The translations under genes were made by a program, and so were the position numbers. Shown here piece after piece: positions 1-6,642 of a stretch of 27,813 nt of DNA. The DNA is from an uncultured Collinsella sp. (GTDB lineage Bacteria > Actinomycetota > Coriobacteriia > Coriobacteriales > Coriobacteriaceae). The stretch is taken from NCBI GenBank assembly GCA_902494605.1, contig CABUUG010000011.1, positions 1 through 27,813 of the forward strand. Reading direction: 5' to 3'. Positions within the stretch are counted from its first letter, which is position 1. Each line of letters opens with the position of its first letter. The notes beneath the pieces were generated by a model, which saw only the letters and a program-made list of their open reading frames with translations, did not search any database and had not been told where the DNA came from.

Positions 1-972
1 CTCGTGCCCCATGCGGTCGGCGATCGCCGTGGGCGAGTAGCCGCTGTTGATGAGCGCACTGACGTGAGAGTGGCGGATGTCGTGGATGCGGATGCGCTTC
101 ACGCCCGAGAGCTCGCAACCCCTCTTCATCTCATGCGACAACGCGTGCTTCGTGACGGGGAAGAGCCGGTCGGTAGGGGCGATCTCGGGATGTGTCGACA
201 GATAATCACGCAGCTCCTCACGAAGGAGGCTCGGCATGACGATGTCCCGCTTCGAGGCGCGCGTCTTGGGTGGACCGATAACGTCCTCGCCCTTGATGCG
301 GGCGTAGGAATGACGGATACGGATAACGTTGAGATTGAAGTCGATGTCTTCCGGACGGAGGGCGAGGAGCTCGCCCTCGCGACAGCCCGAGAGGTAGAGC
401 GTGAGGAATGCAAGGTAGATGAGCGGCTTGTCCTCGATGGCCTGGGAGAAGCGCTTGAACTCGGCAGGGGTCCAGTAGAGCATCTCCTTCTCAGGGCGCT
501 TGGAGCCGACCTTTCCCGCCGCCAACATGGGATTCTGGGGCAGGCGGTAGAATCGGACGGCGTGGTTGAAGATGGCTGAGAACTGGTTGCAGATGGTGTG
601 GAGATAGCTCTGCGACAGGTTCTGCTCAAGGAGCCAATTCTCCCAACGCACCACGTCCGCAGCCTTGACGTCACAAAGGCGCATGGGGCCAAAAATGGGC
701 AGGATGTACTTGTCGATAATGGCATCCTTGGTGAGCCTGGTGCCGACTCGCAGTCGAGGGTAGATGTCACGTGCGTACATGGTTTTGACGAAGGCCTCGA
801 CGGTGACCTCGACACGCTCGTCGCAGGAGGCGAGGAAGTCGCGCTCCCAAGCCACAGCCTCCTTCTTGGAGGCGAACCCGCGCTTCGTCTTCTTATGACG
901 CTCGCCCATAGAGTTGCGATACCAAGCCTCGACTGTCCAGGTCCCGCGTTTCTTGTCGCGGCTAACTGACAT
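1..972 (-). CDS. Tyrosine-type site-specific integrase, C-terminus off the window
   Basis: This gene encodes a phage/ICE-type integrase that catalyses insertion and excision of a mobile element. Reading leftward from the ATG at 972-970, 324 codons are open to the window edge. The N-terminal part (about residues 1-55) is a basic arm-binding region, residues 56-150 look like a SAM-like core-binding domain, and the catalytic domain follows. Visible catalytic residues are Arg198 in SGCREGELLAL, Lys236 in KTRASKRDI, His297 and Arg300 in HDIRHSH, and His323 in the final GHE. The nucleophilic Tyr should lie a few codons beyond the edge. The ATG lies inside the end of the excisionase gene (11-nt overlap), so the two are translationally coupled. 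Since only the last 40-60 codons are missing, the gene is probably intact. The element's att site would be expected just left of the window. Confidence 0.93.
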   Translation of the reverse strand, partial: MSVSRDKKRGTWTVEAWYRNSMGERHKKTKRGFASKKEAVAWERDFLASCDERVEVTVEAFVKTMYARDIYPRLRVGTRLTKDAIIDKYILPIFGPMRLCDVKAADVVRWENWLLEQNLSQSYLHTICNQFSAIFNHAVRFYRLPQNPMLAAGKVGSKRPEKEMLYWTPAEFKRFSQAIEDKPLIYLAFLTLYLSGCREGELLALRPEDIDFNLNVIRIRHSYARIKGEDVIGPPKTRASKRDIVMPSLLREELRDYLSTHPEIAPTDRLFPVTKHALSHEMKRGCELSGVKRIRIHDIRHSHVSALINSGYSPTAIADRMGHE

Positions 973-1171
973 TAGTCATCGCCACCTTCTGCTTAGAAGG
1001 GGCGGAGAGAAGGCGTGCCTCGAAATACGAGCGCTGAACCTTCCCGGGGATGGTCATGATTCCCTGAGCTGCAAGCTCTGTATTCAAGGTCTTGATTAGC
1101 TTGAACGAATAGGACTTGCTCATGCCCGTGATCTCGGCAACCTCCTCCGCGCCGATAAGCTGACGTGTCAT
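962..1171 (-). CDS. Small HTH excisionase-like protein
   Basis: This 69-residue protein begins MTRQLIGAEEVAEITGMSKS and carries a MerR/excisionase-type winged-helix motif in its first 30 residues (a GAEEVAEITGMSKSYSFKLI helix-turn-helix). Such proteins bind att-site arms and bias the integrase toward excision, or control its expression. I chose the ATG at 1171 because a clear AAGGAGA ribosome site stands 8 nt upstream; a longer reading from 1228 has no such site. The stop (TAG, 962-964) lies beyond the integrase start, so both are read from one message. The role is inferred from size, fold and position next to the integrase. It could also be a transcriptional regulator of the element. Confidence 0.8.
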   Translation of the reverse strand: MTRQLIGAEEVAEITGMSKSYSFKLIKTLNTELAAQGIMTIPGKVQRSYFEARLLSAPSKQKVAMTNVS

Positions 1172-1290
1172 ATGTAGTCTCCTTTCTAGGATGGGACACC
1201 TGTTGCCCCTTGTCTCGATTATGTACAAGAAAGGTATTAGCTACGACGAAAACTGGAATATTTCCAATCTGGCCATATCTCCTACATTTT

Positions 1291-1319
1291 TTGTACGCAC
1301 TAGATTTCGCGTGTAGACT
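1291..1319 (+). promoter_or_regulatory. Sigma-70-type promoter for the duplicated HTH gene
   Basis: TTGTAC (1291-1296), a 17-bp spacer and TAGACT (1314-1319) form a good sigma-70 promoter 33 bp before the start codon at 1352. The 180-bp gap between the excisionase and this gene is much richer in A+T than the flanks. A second TGTACAA motif at 1222-1228 is an inverted partner of the TTGTAC in the -35 box, so a regulator could bind both. The promoter is read from sequence only. Confidence 0.45.
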
Positions 1320-1351
1320 TAAGGGCAGCTATTCTTTGGAGGTGTATCTGA

Positions 1352-2488
1352 ATGACTGCCGTCGACTACGTCGGTACAATCTCGGAGGCTCTGTCGTCGT
1401 TTGCGGCCGACAGGGAGTGGGAACAAACGAGCAAGCGCTGGGGGAGGCAGCAACTATCTCAGAAGCTGTTTTGCCTCCGCTCGGCGCGTAAATGGACCCG
1501 AAAGGTGGCTGCGCAGGCGGCGGGAATCCCGGAATCGGCCTTAAGGAATTACGAGCTGATGAAGTCGGCCCCGAAAGAGGAGCATCTTGAGGGGCTTGCG
1601 AACGCCTTTGGCATACGAGCCGAGGCGCTTCGCTACTACGATTTCAGTGATACGGACCTAATTGCTCAGGCTTTCTTTCAATTTGCTGCGACATACGGGT
1701 TCGAGCCCGTTGCAAATGAGCGCTATTCTGCGCTCAAGCCGACTTCATCTTTCATGAAGGCGTTCCTGAAGAAATGGGCTGCTCAGTATGCTCAGGTTGA
1801 GAGCGACTCCGACCGGGATGATTATGAAAGATGGAAGGACAACTTCGCGGCTGACTTTGACCCGTCCCAGTTTCCCTTGCGCTACGAGTACGATCCGCGA
1901 GAGTCCTGGATACTGATTACGCCCTGGCAGAATAGAATGCAGTCGAAGAAACTGCCCGAGCTAAGGGCGCGGTGCACTCCTGCGAAGACTCAGCCGGATT
2001 TGGCCCGAGAGACCGATCTTTCCCTTGCAACGCTACGTTCGTATGAACAAGGGGCTAGGGTGCCAAAATTCGCTGCACTCCAAAAACTGTCTGCTGCTTT
2101 TGGCGTGAAGAGAGGGGCGCTTGTATTTACCGATTTCGGTAGTCCTGTCCAAGCGGCCCACGCATTATTTCAGCTTTCGGCCTCATATGGGTTGATTCCG
2201 GTTCAGCTGGAAGACGGCCCAGTGCTCCTCGCGAGGGGACCTGTTTCCGACTCTTTTCTTTTTGAATGGGCAAAGAAGTACGAGACTCGTGTGAAGCGGG
2301 CCGATGAATACGACGAGTGGCTCGATCGGTTCAGCTATTTCGAACATGATAAGTCCGATGACTATGTCGATAAGTTTCGGCAGCATACGATACGCCAACC
2401 GAATGGTTCGCTGCTTATTGACGGTCATGTTTATAGCGATTTCTGTCCCTTCGACGAACGTTTCAAAAGGGGATATGCGCTTGCTTAG
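1352..2488 (+). CDS. Tandem-duplicated XRE-type HTH protein (two HTH plus C-terminal modules)
   Basis: This is a 378-residue, probably DNA-binding cytoplasmic protein. The sequence shows two copies of one ~130-residue module. Copy 1 is about residues 40-168 and copy 2 about 202-330. Each has an XRE/Cro-like HTH (ALRNYE in copy 1, TLRSYE in copy 2) followed by LANAFGIRAEAL / LSAAFGVKRGAL. Each then has a helical part with AFFQFAATYGFEPV / ALFQLSASYGLIPV and a charged end DDYERWKDNF / DEYDEWLDRF. GGAGG (1338-1342) fixes the start. It is divergent from excisionase-integrase, so control of the mobile element is the natural guess, but no target is shown. Two HTHs in one chain could let a single polypeptide grip a palindrome. 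I do not recognise a named family for the full length. Confidence 0.8.
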   Translation: MTAVDYVGTISEALSSFAADREWEQTSKRWGRQQLSQKLFCLRSARKWTRKVAAQAAGIPESALRNYELMKSAPKEEHLEGLANAFGIRAEALRYYDFSDTDLIAQAFFQFAATYGFEPVANERYSALKPTSSFMKAFLKKWAAQYAQVESDSDRDDYERWKDNFAADFDPSQFPLRYEYDPRESWILITPWQNRMQSKKLPELRARCTPAKTQPDLARETDLSLATLRSYEQGARVPKFAALQKLSAAFGVKRGALVFTDFGSPVQAAHALFQLSASYGLIPVQLEDGPVLLARGPVSDSFLFEWAKKYETRVKRADEYDEWLDRFSYFEHDKSDDYVDKFRQHTIRQPNGSLLIDGHVYSDFCPFDERFKRGYALA

Positions 2489-2554
2489 CAAGTTTCTGCC
2501 ATTGGCGGGTCGGAACATATTGCTTTGGGGCAAGCTGTTGGGAAGGAAGAGGAT

Positions 2555-3055
2555 ATGAATAAAGAAACGAAATTGGGCGATGGAGTCGCCAATGAGCTAA
2601 AGGAAGAAATCATTCGCGAGCAGTCTTCGACGGCTAAGAGTTTCATTCGAATCCTGTTTGCATACCTTAATGATAAAGTTCAGGGTATCGATTTTGATGA
2701 TCTTCTAGGAAAACTGAGCAAGAAAGACGAGGACGAGATTATGTCCCTCTGGTCTTCTCAACTCGTAGAAGAAGGCCTAGTGCCAAGTGGGTATGGCGGC
2801 TTGCCGAATGATTTACTTATTGAGAATTTGCATCAAACAGGCTATGTAGATGGTCTCTATAGCGGGTACGTTCTTGCAATGATCTCGCTGGTAGATAACA
2901 ATGCACCTCGCGAGCTGATTACTTCTGTAAAAGACGATCTATTTCCTAAACCTATAGCATTGCGCTACAGAGATCGCCATGAGTTGGTTTCGCGCCTTGA
3001 TGATGAAAATTATCGCTGGGTCAAATGTCTGACGAAGGATAATCCAGCTGATTAA
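2555..3055 (+). CDS. Hypothetical acidic protein of the mobile element
   Basis: The product has 166 residues, is acidic and helical, and has no membrane segment, signal peptide or motif I recognise. The ATG at 2555 is preceded by the purine-rich GGAAGGAAGAGG (2541-2552); an alternative ATG ten codons upstream has a poorer site. It lies 66 nt downstream of the duplicated HTH gene on the same strand, probably in one operon. Codon use is clearly more A/T-rich than that of the chromosomal genes to the right, which supports foreign origin. The central part (residues 40-110) mixes a helical stretch with LPNDLLIENL and YVDGLYSGYVLAMIS. No function can be offered. Confidence 0.7.
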   Translation: MNKETKLGDGVANELKEEIIREQSSTAKSFIRILFAYLNDKVQGIDFDDLLGKLSKKDEDEIMSLWSSQLVEEGLVPSGYGGLPNDLLIENLHQTGYVDGLYSGYVLAMISLVDNNAPRELITSVKDDLFPKPIALRYRDRHELVSRLDDENYRWVKCLTKDNPAD

Positions 3056-3086
3056 AGATCTCGAATCAACCTTTTCGTTTTATACG

Positions 3087-3108
3087 TGAGGACCAAATGA
3101 GGACCAAA
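3087..3108. repeat. Perfect tandem 11-bp direct repeat TGAGGACCAAA x2
   Basis: TGAGGACCAAA occurs twice, back to back (3087-3097 and 3098-3108), in the AT-rich spacer after the last gene of the element. Base composition returns to the chromosomal GC level about 120 bp later. Short tandem repeats near one end of an integrase-bearing element are typical of integrase arm-type sites or of an att-site border. The role is inferred, since the other end of the element is not in view. Confidence 0.6.
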
Positions 3109-3192
3109 TTCCGTCGAAGAAACGCCTGTTAGCTTGCATTGTAAAAAAGTGAGCTGCCTTTCTAGCTGCGGCGGTCGTTATCGAGTGGGAAT

Positions 3193-3221
3193 AGAACAGA
3201 CGTTCGATTCTGTGTTATAAT
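3193..3221 (+). promoter_or_regulatory. LexA-box promoter with perfect extended -10
   Basis: GAAC-AGAC-GTTC (3194-3205), with a following G, matches the Gram-positive/actinobacterial LexA box CGAAC-N4-GTTCG except for the first base. Ten bases downstream is TGTTATAAT, an ideal extended -10 element (TATAAT at 3216-3221). The box covers the -35 position (17 bp upstream of the -10), where bound LexA would block RNA polymerase. The expected transcription start is about 3228, and the first gene reached is the GyrI-like one at 3316. SOS control is inferred from the match. Confidence 0.6.
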
Positions 3222-3226
3222 ATCCC

Positions 3227-3264
3227 GCAATGGGCGCGGCCTCTTCCGAAGCCGCGCCCATTGC
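3227..3264 (+). other. Perfect 14-bp hairpin at the predicted 5' end of the GyrI-like mRNA
   Basis: GCAATGGGCGCGGC (3227-3240) pairs perfectly with GCCGCGCCCATTGC (3251-3264) around a 10-nt loop. It starts at the expected transcription start of the extended -10 promoter. No T-tract follows (TATATTTGG), so it is a weak terminator candidate. It could protect the 5' end of the mRNA, or be a DNA-level palindrome. Confidence 0.6.
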
Positions 3265-3315
3265 TATATTTGGTCGGATATCGACGGAAACCCAAGCTCA
3301 GGGAGGTTTGTTGCG

Positions 3316-3951
3316 ATGGCATACGATTTCAAGAAGGAGTTCAGGGAGCTCTACAAGCCGTCCGGCAAGCCGAGCGTCGTAACCGTTCCGCCTATGAGCT
3401 ACGTCGCCGTGCGGGGCAAGGGCAATCCCAATGCCGAAGGCGGCGAGTACCAGAACGCGTTGCCGCTGCTCTACGGCGTCGCTTATACCATCAAGATGTC
3501 GAAGAAGGGCCCGCGAGAGATCAAAGGCTATTTCGACTTCGTCGTGCCTCCGCTCGAGGGCTTCTGGTGGCAAGACCGCACCGATGGCGAGATTGATTAT
3601 GCGCGGAAGGATGACTTCAACTTCATCTCGTGCATCCGTCTGCCCGATTTCGTCACTCGCGAGGACTTCGACTGGGCAGTTTCGGAAGCTGTCGCCAAGA
3701 AGAAGCTGGACTTCTCGGCGGTCGAGCTGCTGAGGGTCGACGAGGGTCTTTGCGTTCAGTGCATGCATACCGGGCCTTACGACGACGAGCCGGCGACCAT
3801 AGACGCCATGCGCGCATTCGCGGCGGAACGGGGCTACGCCCCCGACTTCTCCGAAGCCCGTCTGCATCACGAGATTTACCTCTCCGACCCGCGCAAGTGC
3901 GCGCCGGAGAAGCTCAAGACCGTGATCCGTCATCCCATAAAGTTGATTTAG
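3316..3951 (+). CDS. GyrI-like (SbmC-type small-molecule-binding) domain protein
   Basis: This 211-residue, single-domain cytoplasmic protein belongs to the GyrI-like family related to the effector-binding domain of AraC/MerR regulators. Recognisable features are the N-terminal FKKEFRELYKPSGKPSVVTV, the strand PPMSYVAVRGKGNPN, and GYFDFVVPPLEGFWW. Near the C-terminus are the conserved MHTGPYDDEPATIDAM (about 149-164) and HHEIYLSDPRKCAPEKLKTV (about 184-203). There is no DNA-binding domain. The start has GGGAGG 9 nt upstream. E. coli GyrI/SbmC of this superfamily inhibits gyrase and is SOS-induced. Here a LexA-like box lies in the promoter, which makes a DNA-damage or gyrase-protection role attractive. 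Other members bind or hydrolyse small toxic ligands, so the substrate is open. A terminator follows directly. Confidence 0.85.
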   Translation: MAYDFKKEFRELYKPSGKPSVVTVPPMSYVAVRGKGNPNAEGGEYQNALPLLYGVAYTIKMSKKGPREIKGYFDFVVPPLEGFWWQDRTDGEIDYARKDDFNFISCIRLPDFVTREDFDWAVSEAVAKKKLDFSAVELLRVDEGLCVQCMHTGPYDDEPATIDAMRAFAAERGYAPDFSEARLHHEIYLSDPRKCAPEKLKTVIRHPIKLI

Positions 3952-3984
3952 CGAAGCGAGTGACGCCAATCGCTTCGGCTTTTT
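3952..3984 (+). terminator. Rho-independent terminator of the GyrI-like gene
   Basis: CGAAGCGA (3952-3959) and TCGCTTCG (3970-3977) form a perfect 8-bp stem with a 10-nt loop. GC and five T residues (3980-3984) follow. The stem begins on the base after the stop codon. Confidence 0.85.
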
Positions 3985-4247
3985 GGGGGCTCGCCGTGGC
4001 GTGGTCGGCAACGGGACGCGCCATGCGACCGGTGGCGGAGGCCGAGGCGCGGGAGCGCGCGTTCGTTTGCACCGCCTCGCACGACCTCGTCACCCCGCTC
4101 ATGGCGGTGACCGCGAACTGCGACGTACTTGAAGCGGAGGCATCCGATCAGGCCGGCCTTGCGTCCTGGGTCGCCAACATACGTGCAGCGGTGGACGAGA
4201 TGGCGACTCGCATCGCTGACATGCTCATGCACATGGGCGGCGACTAG
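3984..4247 (+). pseudogene. Sensor histidine kinase remnant (HisKA domain only)
   Basis: One frame, open to a TAG at 4245-4247, encodes the end of a membrane helix (WGLAVAWSATGRAMRPVAEA). A canonical dimerisation/phospho-acceptor box follows: RERAFVCTASHDLVTPLMAV, with the phosphorylatable His in SHDLVTP, then the second HisKA helix (MATRIADMLMHMGGD). The whole sensor part and the ATP-binding HATPase_c domain are missing. No start codon with a ribosome site is evident, and the frame emerges directly from the terminator of the gene before it. I read it as the scar of a larger kinase gene removed by deletion. A functional miniprotein cannot be excluded, because the His box is intact. Confidence 0.6.
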
Positions 4248-4310
4248 CCAGGGCGATCCCTGCAACGGGCATTATTATCCGGGAAGCGTTTGGTTGCGAG
4301 GCACGCCGGT

Positions 4311-4339
4311 GTGCGGGCCTGAGTCGTCAGGCCCCGCAC
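4311..4339 (-). terminator. Hairpin overlapping the stop codon of the histidine kinase gene
   Basis: GTGCGGGCCTGA (4311-4322) pairs with TCAGGCCCCGCAC (4327-4339) around GTCG, with one bulged base. The TGA stop of the leftward kinase gene lies in this stem. There is no T-tract, so termination strength is uncertain, but it is the only hairpin at the end of the operon. Confidence 0.4.
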
Positions 4340-5724
4340 AGGGGGACCGCGATGGTGGCCACCGCGCCGCCCGAGGGGCTGTTGGCGAGCGAGACGGAGC
4401 CCCCGTGGGCGCTCGCGGCCTCGGAGGCGGCGTGGAGGCCGAGCCCGTAGTGGCGGCCTCCGTCGCGCGAGGAGCGGGAGGAGTCGTCTGTGAAGAGGCG
4501 CTCGCAGCCGCGTTCGAGGGCGGCGGGAGAGAAGCCCGGTCCGTCATCGGCTACCTCGATGACGAGGTGTCCGCCCGTGACGTCGCAGGAGACCGCCACG
4601 CGCGAGCGCGCGTGCTCGGCGGCGTTGGCCACGAGGTTCGCGGCGGCTCGCGCCAGGGCGGTTCGGTCGAGCGGGGCCTCGGGCGCGCCCGCGACAGCGG
4701 GGCCCGTGGCCGCGTCGAGCGTCACGCCCCGCGCCCGGGCGATCTGGGCGGCCTCGGCGAGGACCTGCTCGCAGAGCTCGGCCGGTCGCATGGGGGCCCT
4801 CTCCGCCCCGTCGGACCCGCGCGAGGCTTCGATGAGCAGGCGCACGTAGCCGTCGAGCCTTTCGACACTGCCGGCTATGTCGCGCGCGGCGGCCGCGAGG
4901 TCGGCGTCTTTCTCGTCTTCCAGCTCCTCCGCCACGAAGTCGGCGTTGGCGCGCAGCACGGTGAGCGGCGTCTTGAGGTCGTGGGCGAGCGACGCCACCT
5001 GCTCGCGCTGCCCCCGCTCCGCGGCCCAGCGGGCCTCGAGCGACTCGGCGAGGGAGGCCCGCATGGCGTCCATCGCGGCGAGGACGTCGTTCACCTCGCG
5101 CACGTTGGTGCTGCCGACCGCGAAGTCGAGCTCCCCCGCGCCGACGCGCCCCGCCGCCTCCGCGAGCGGCGCCATCTTGCGCGAGATCACGCGACTTGCG
5201 CGGCGCGCCACGAGCGCGAGCGCGAGCGCGCTTCCCGCCGCGGCGCCGACGAGCATGAGGTTCTGCGGGTTGGGAAGCAGGCCGGCGAGGTCGCGCGAGA
5301 CCCACTGCGGCAGGTACTCGCTGATGAGTGCGCAGGCCCCGCCGCCCTTGAGCGGGAACGCGGCGTAGGTGAGACCCGAGCCCCCGCCCTCGATCTCCAC
5401 TGTGCCCGGATTCGCGGCGAGTGCCGCACGGGCCATTTCCGTCGCGTCCTTGAGCCGCGTGCCCTCGAGGTCTGTCATCAGCACGTATCCGTCCTTATTC
5501 AGAATGAGGTAGCGGTACGCCGTCGGCACGTCCTGCTGCCCGCAGACGCCGTCGCGTGCCAGGCCCTCCGCGACCTCGCGCGCATTGGCCGGCCCCCAGC
5601 TTGCCTCGTAGACGAAGCCCGCGTTGATCGCCGCGGAGAGCGCCATGAACGAGGCGAGCCACGCCGTGGCGACCGCCGCGAACGCGTAGGCGAAGTAGCG
5701 CGCGATGACGAAGGAGAGCGGCAT
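4327..5724 (-). CDS. Sensor histidine kinase of the lantibiotic-immunity operon
   Basis: This is a membrane sensor kinase of 465 residues, counted from the ATG at 5724. TM1 is about residues 6-35, an extracytoplasmic sensor region about 36-150, TM2 about 155-175, then HAMP. HisKA holds His248 in SLAHDLKTPLTVL. The HATPase domain has an N-box NLVANAAEHA, G1 DDGPGF and G2 HYGLGLH. All catalytic motifs are present. A GTG at 5763, inside the end of the regulator gene, would add 13 basic residues (478 in all); either start is possible. It is the last gene of a leftward operon, directly after its response regulator. Context (LanFEG transporter) suggests that it senses an antimicrobial peptide, like NisK/SpaK/CprK. 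The ligand is unknown. Confidence 0.9.
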   Translation of the reverse strand: MPLSFVIARYFAYAFAAVATAWLASFMALSAAINAGFVYEASWGPANAREVAEGLARDGVCGQQDVPTAYRYLILNKDGYVLMTDLEGTRLKDATEMARAALAANPGTVEIEGGGSGLTYAAFPLKGGGACALISEYLPQWVSRDLAGLLPNPQNLMLVGAAAGSALALALVARRASRVISRKMAPLAEAAGRVGAGELDFAVGSTNVREVNDVLAAMDAMRASLAESLEARWAAERGQREQVASLAHDLKTPLTVLRANADFVAEELEDEKDADLAAAARDIAGSVERLDGYVRLLIEASRGSDGAERAPMRPAELCEQVLAEAAQIARARGVTLDAATGPAVAGAPEAPLDRTALARAAANLVANAAEHARSRVAVSCDVTGGHLVIEVADDGPGFSPAALERGCERLFTDDSSRSSRDGGRHYGLGLHAASEAASAHGGSVSLANSPSGGAVATIAVPLCGA

Positions 5725-5750
5725 GCCCCCGCGACCTCGCGCCCCGGTCC

Positions 5751-6413
5751 TCAGAGCTGCCACTTGTACCCCATCCCCCAGACGGTTGCGATCGGGTCGG
5801 CGCCGGCCTCGGAGAGTTTCCTCCGGGCGCGGCTGACCTGCATGGATATGGCCGCGTCGTCGGCGTCGCTCTCCCAGCCGAGCACCGCCTCGCGGATCTG
5901 CGCGCGGCTCATGACCTGCCCGGGGTGGCGGGCGAGGTACTCGCAGATGGCGTACTCGGTGGGCGTGAGCGGCACGGCCTCGCCGCCCACGGCGAGGCCG
6001 CGCGCCCCGAGGTCGATTCGCACCTTCCCGAAGGAGAGGGCGTGCGAGCGCGGCCGGCGCTCACGGCGTAGATGGGCCGCGACCTTGGCGCGCAGCTCCG
6101 CGGCCCCGAAGGGCTTGCGGACGTAGTCGTCGGCGCCCAGGCCGTAGCCGGCCACGGCGTCCTCCTCGGCCACGCGCGCGGTCAGGAAGATGATGGGCCC
6201 GTCGAAGTCCGGGCGGATCTGCCGCACGAGCTCGAAGCCGTCGAGCCCCGGCATCATGACGTCGCAGAGCACGAGGTCGAAGCGCGAGAGGTCCATCCCC
6301 GGGACCACCGTCGGGTCCGCCGCCTTGACGACCTCATGGCCGTCGCGGCCGAGGACGCGCGCGAGCGCGTCGAGGATCGCCTGCTCATCATCCACTGCCA
6401 GTATCCTCGCCAT
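5751..6413 (-). CDS. OmpR-family response regulator
   Basis: This 220-residue regulator pairs with the kinase encoded just downstream. The receiver domain (1-115) has the acidic pair Asp8-Asp9, phospho-acceptor Asp51 in LVLCDVMMPG, Thr78 in FLTAR and Lys100 in VRKPFG. The C-terminal winged helix (about 125-218) has LTPTEYAICEYLARHPGQV and ends with the usual VWGMGYKWQL. AGGAGG stands 7 nt before the ATG. It probably activates the transporter operon it belongs to; tandem TAACG elements before the first gene (9039-9054) are candidate binding sites. The order transporter-regulator-kinase matches CprABC-R-K-like immunity loci. Confidence 0.93.
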   Translation of the reverse strand: MARILAVDDEQAILDALARVLGRDGHEVVKAADPTVVPGMDLSRFDLVLCDVMMPGLDGFELVRQIRPDFDGPIIFLTARVAEEDAVAGYGLGADDYVRKPFGAAELRAKVAAHLRRERRPRSHALSFGKVRIDLGARGLAVGGEAVPLTPTEYAICEYLARHPGQVMSRAQIREAVLGWESDADDAAISMQVSRARRKLSEAGADPIATVWGMGYKWQL

Positions 6414-6458
6414 GTTCGACCTCCTGAAACTCCCGTCGGCATTGTACTTGCGCCGCGC

Positions 6459-6642
6459 TCAGCGGTCCAGAGCCCCGCGCGCAGCCGCGGGCGCCCACAT
6501 GGCGATCTCAGGGTTGGGCAGCACGCGGTCGGCGAGCGAGCGCAGCGCCGACCCCCCAGCCGGCGTCGAGCAGGGCATTCCCGCCCAGGACGAGCGCTGC
6601 GGAGAGGAGGGTGAGTACGGCGGCGAGCGGCTTCCTACGCAT
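6459..6642 (-). pseudogene. Small membrane-anchored operon protein with apparent frameshift in a G6 run
   Basis: An ATG at 6642 overlaps the stop of the LanG permease gene by 8 nt. It opens a short protein starting MRRKPLAAVLTLLSAALVLG, a signal or membrane-anchor helix. As written it stops after 44 codons at 6508. Removing one G from the run of six (6552-6557 on the plus strand) would instead continue in the other frame. That gives about 60 residues ending RVLPNPEIAMWAPAAARGAL plus a few more, with a stop at 6459, 45 bp before the regulator gene. Both halves look protein-like, so a single-base frameshift is the simplest reading. It may be a sequencing error, a mutation or a slippage switch. 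I know no family for it. Confidence 0.5.

Noticed and set aside
1..3110. tRNA gene as integration site
   Set aside because: No tRNA cloverleaf or CCA-type end was recognised in this interval; the att site is probably left of the window.
4129..6126. Long open frame on the plus strand opposite the kinase and regulator genes
   Set aside because: It is the antisense of GC-rich kinase/regulator codons. Its composition is Arg/Gly/Ala-biased, it has no family motif, and the minus-strand proteins have full catalytic motifs.
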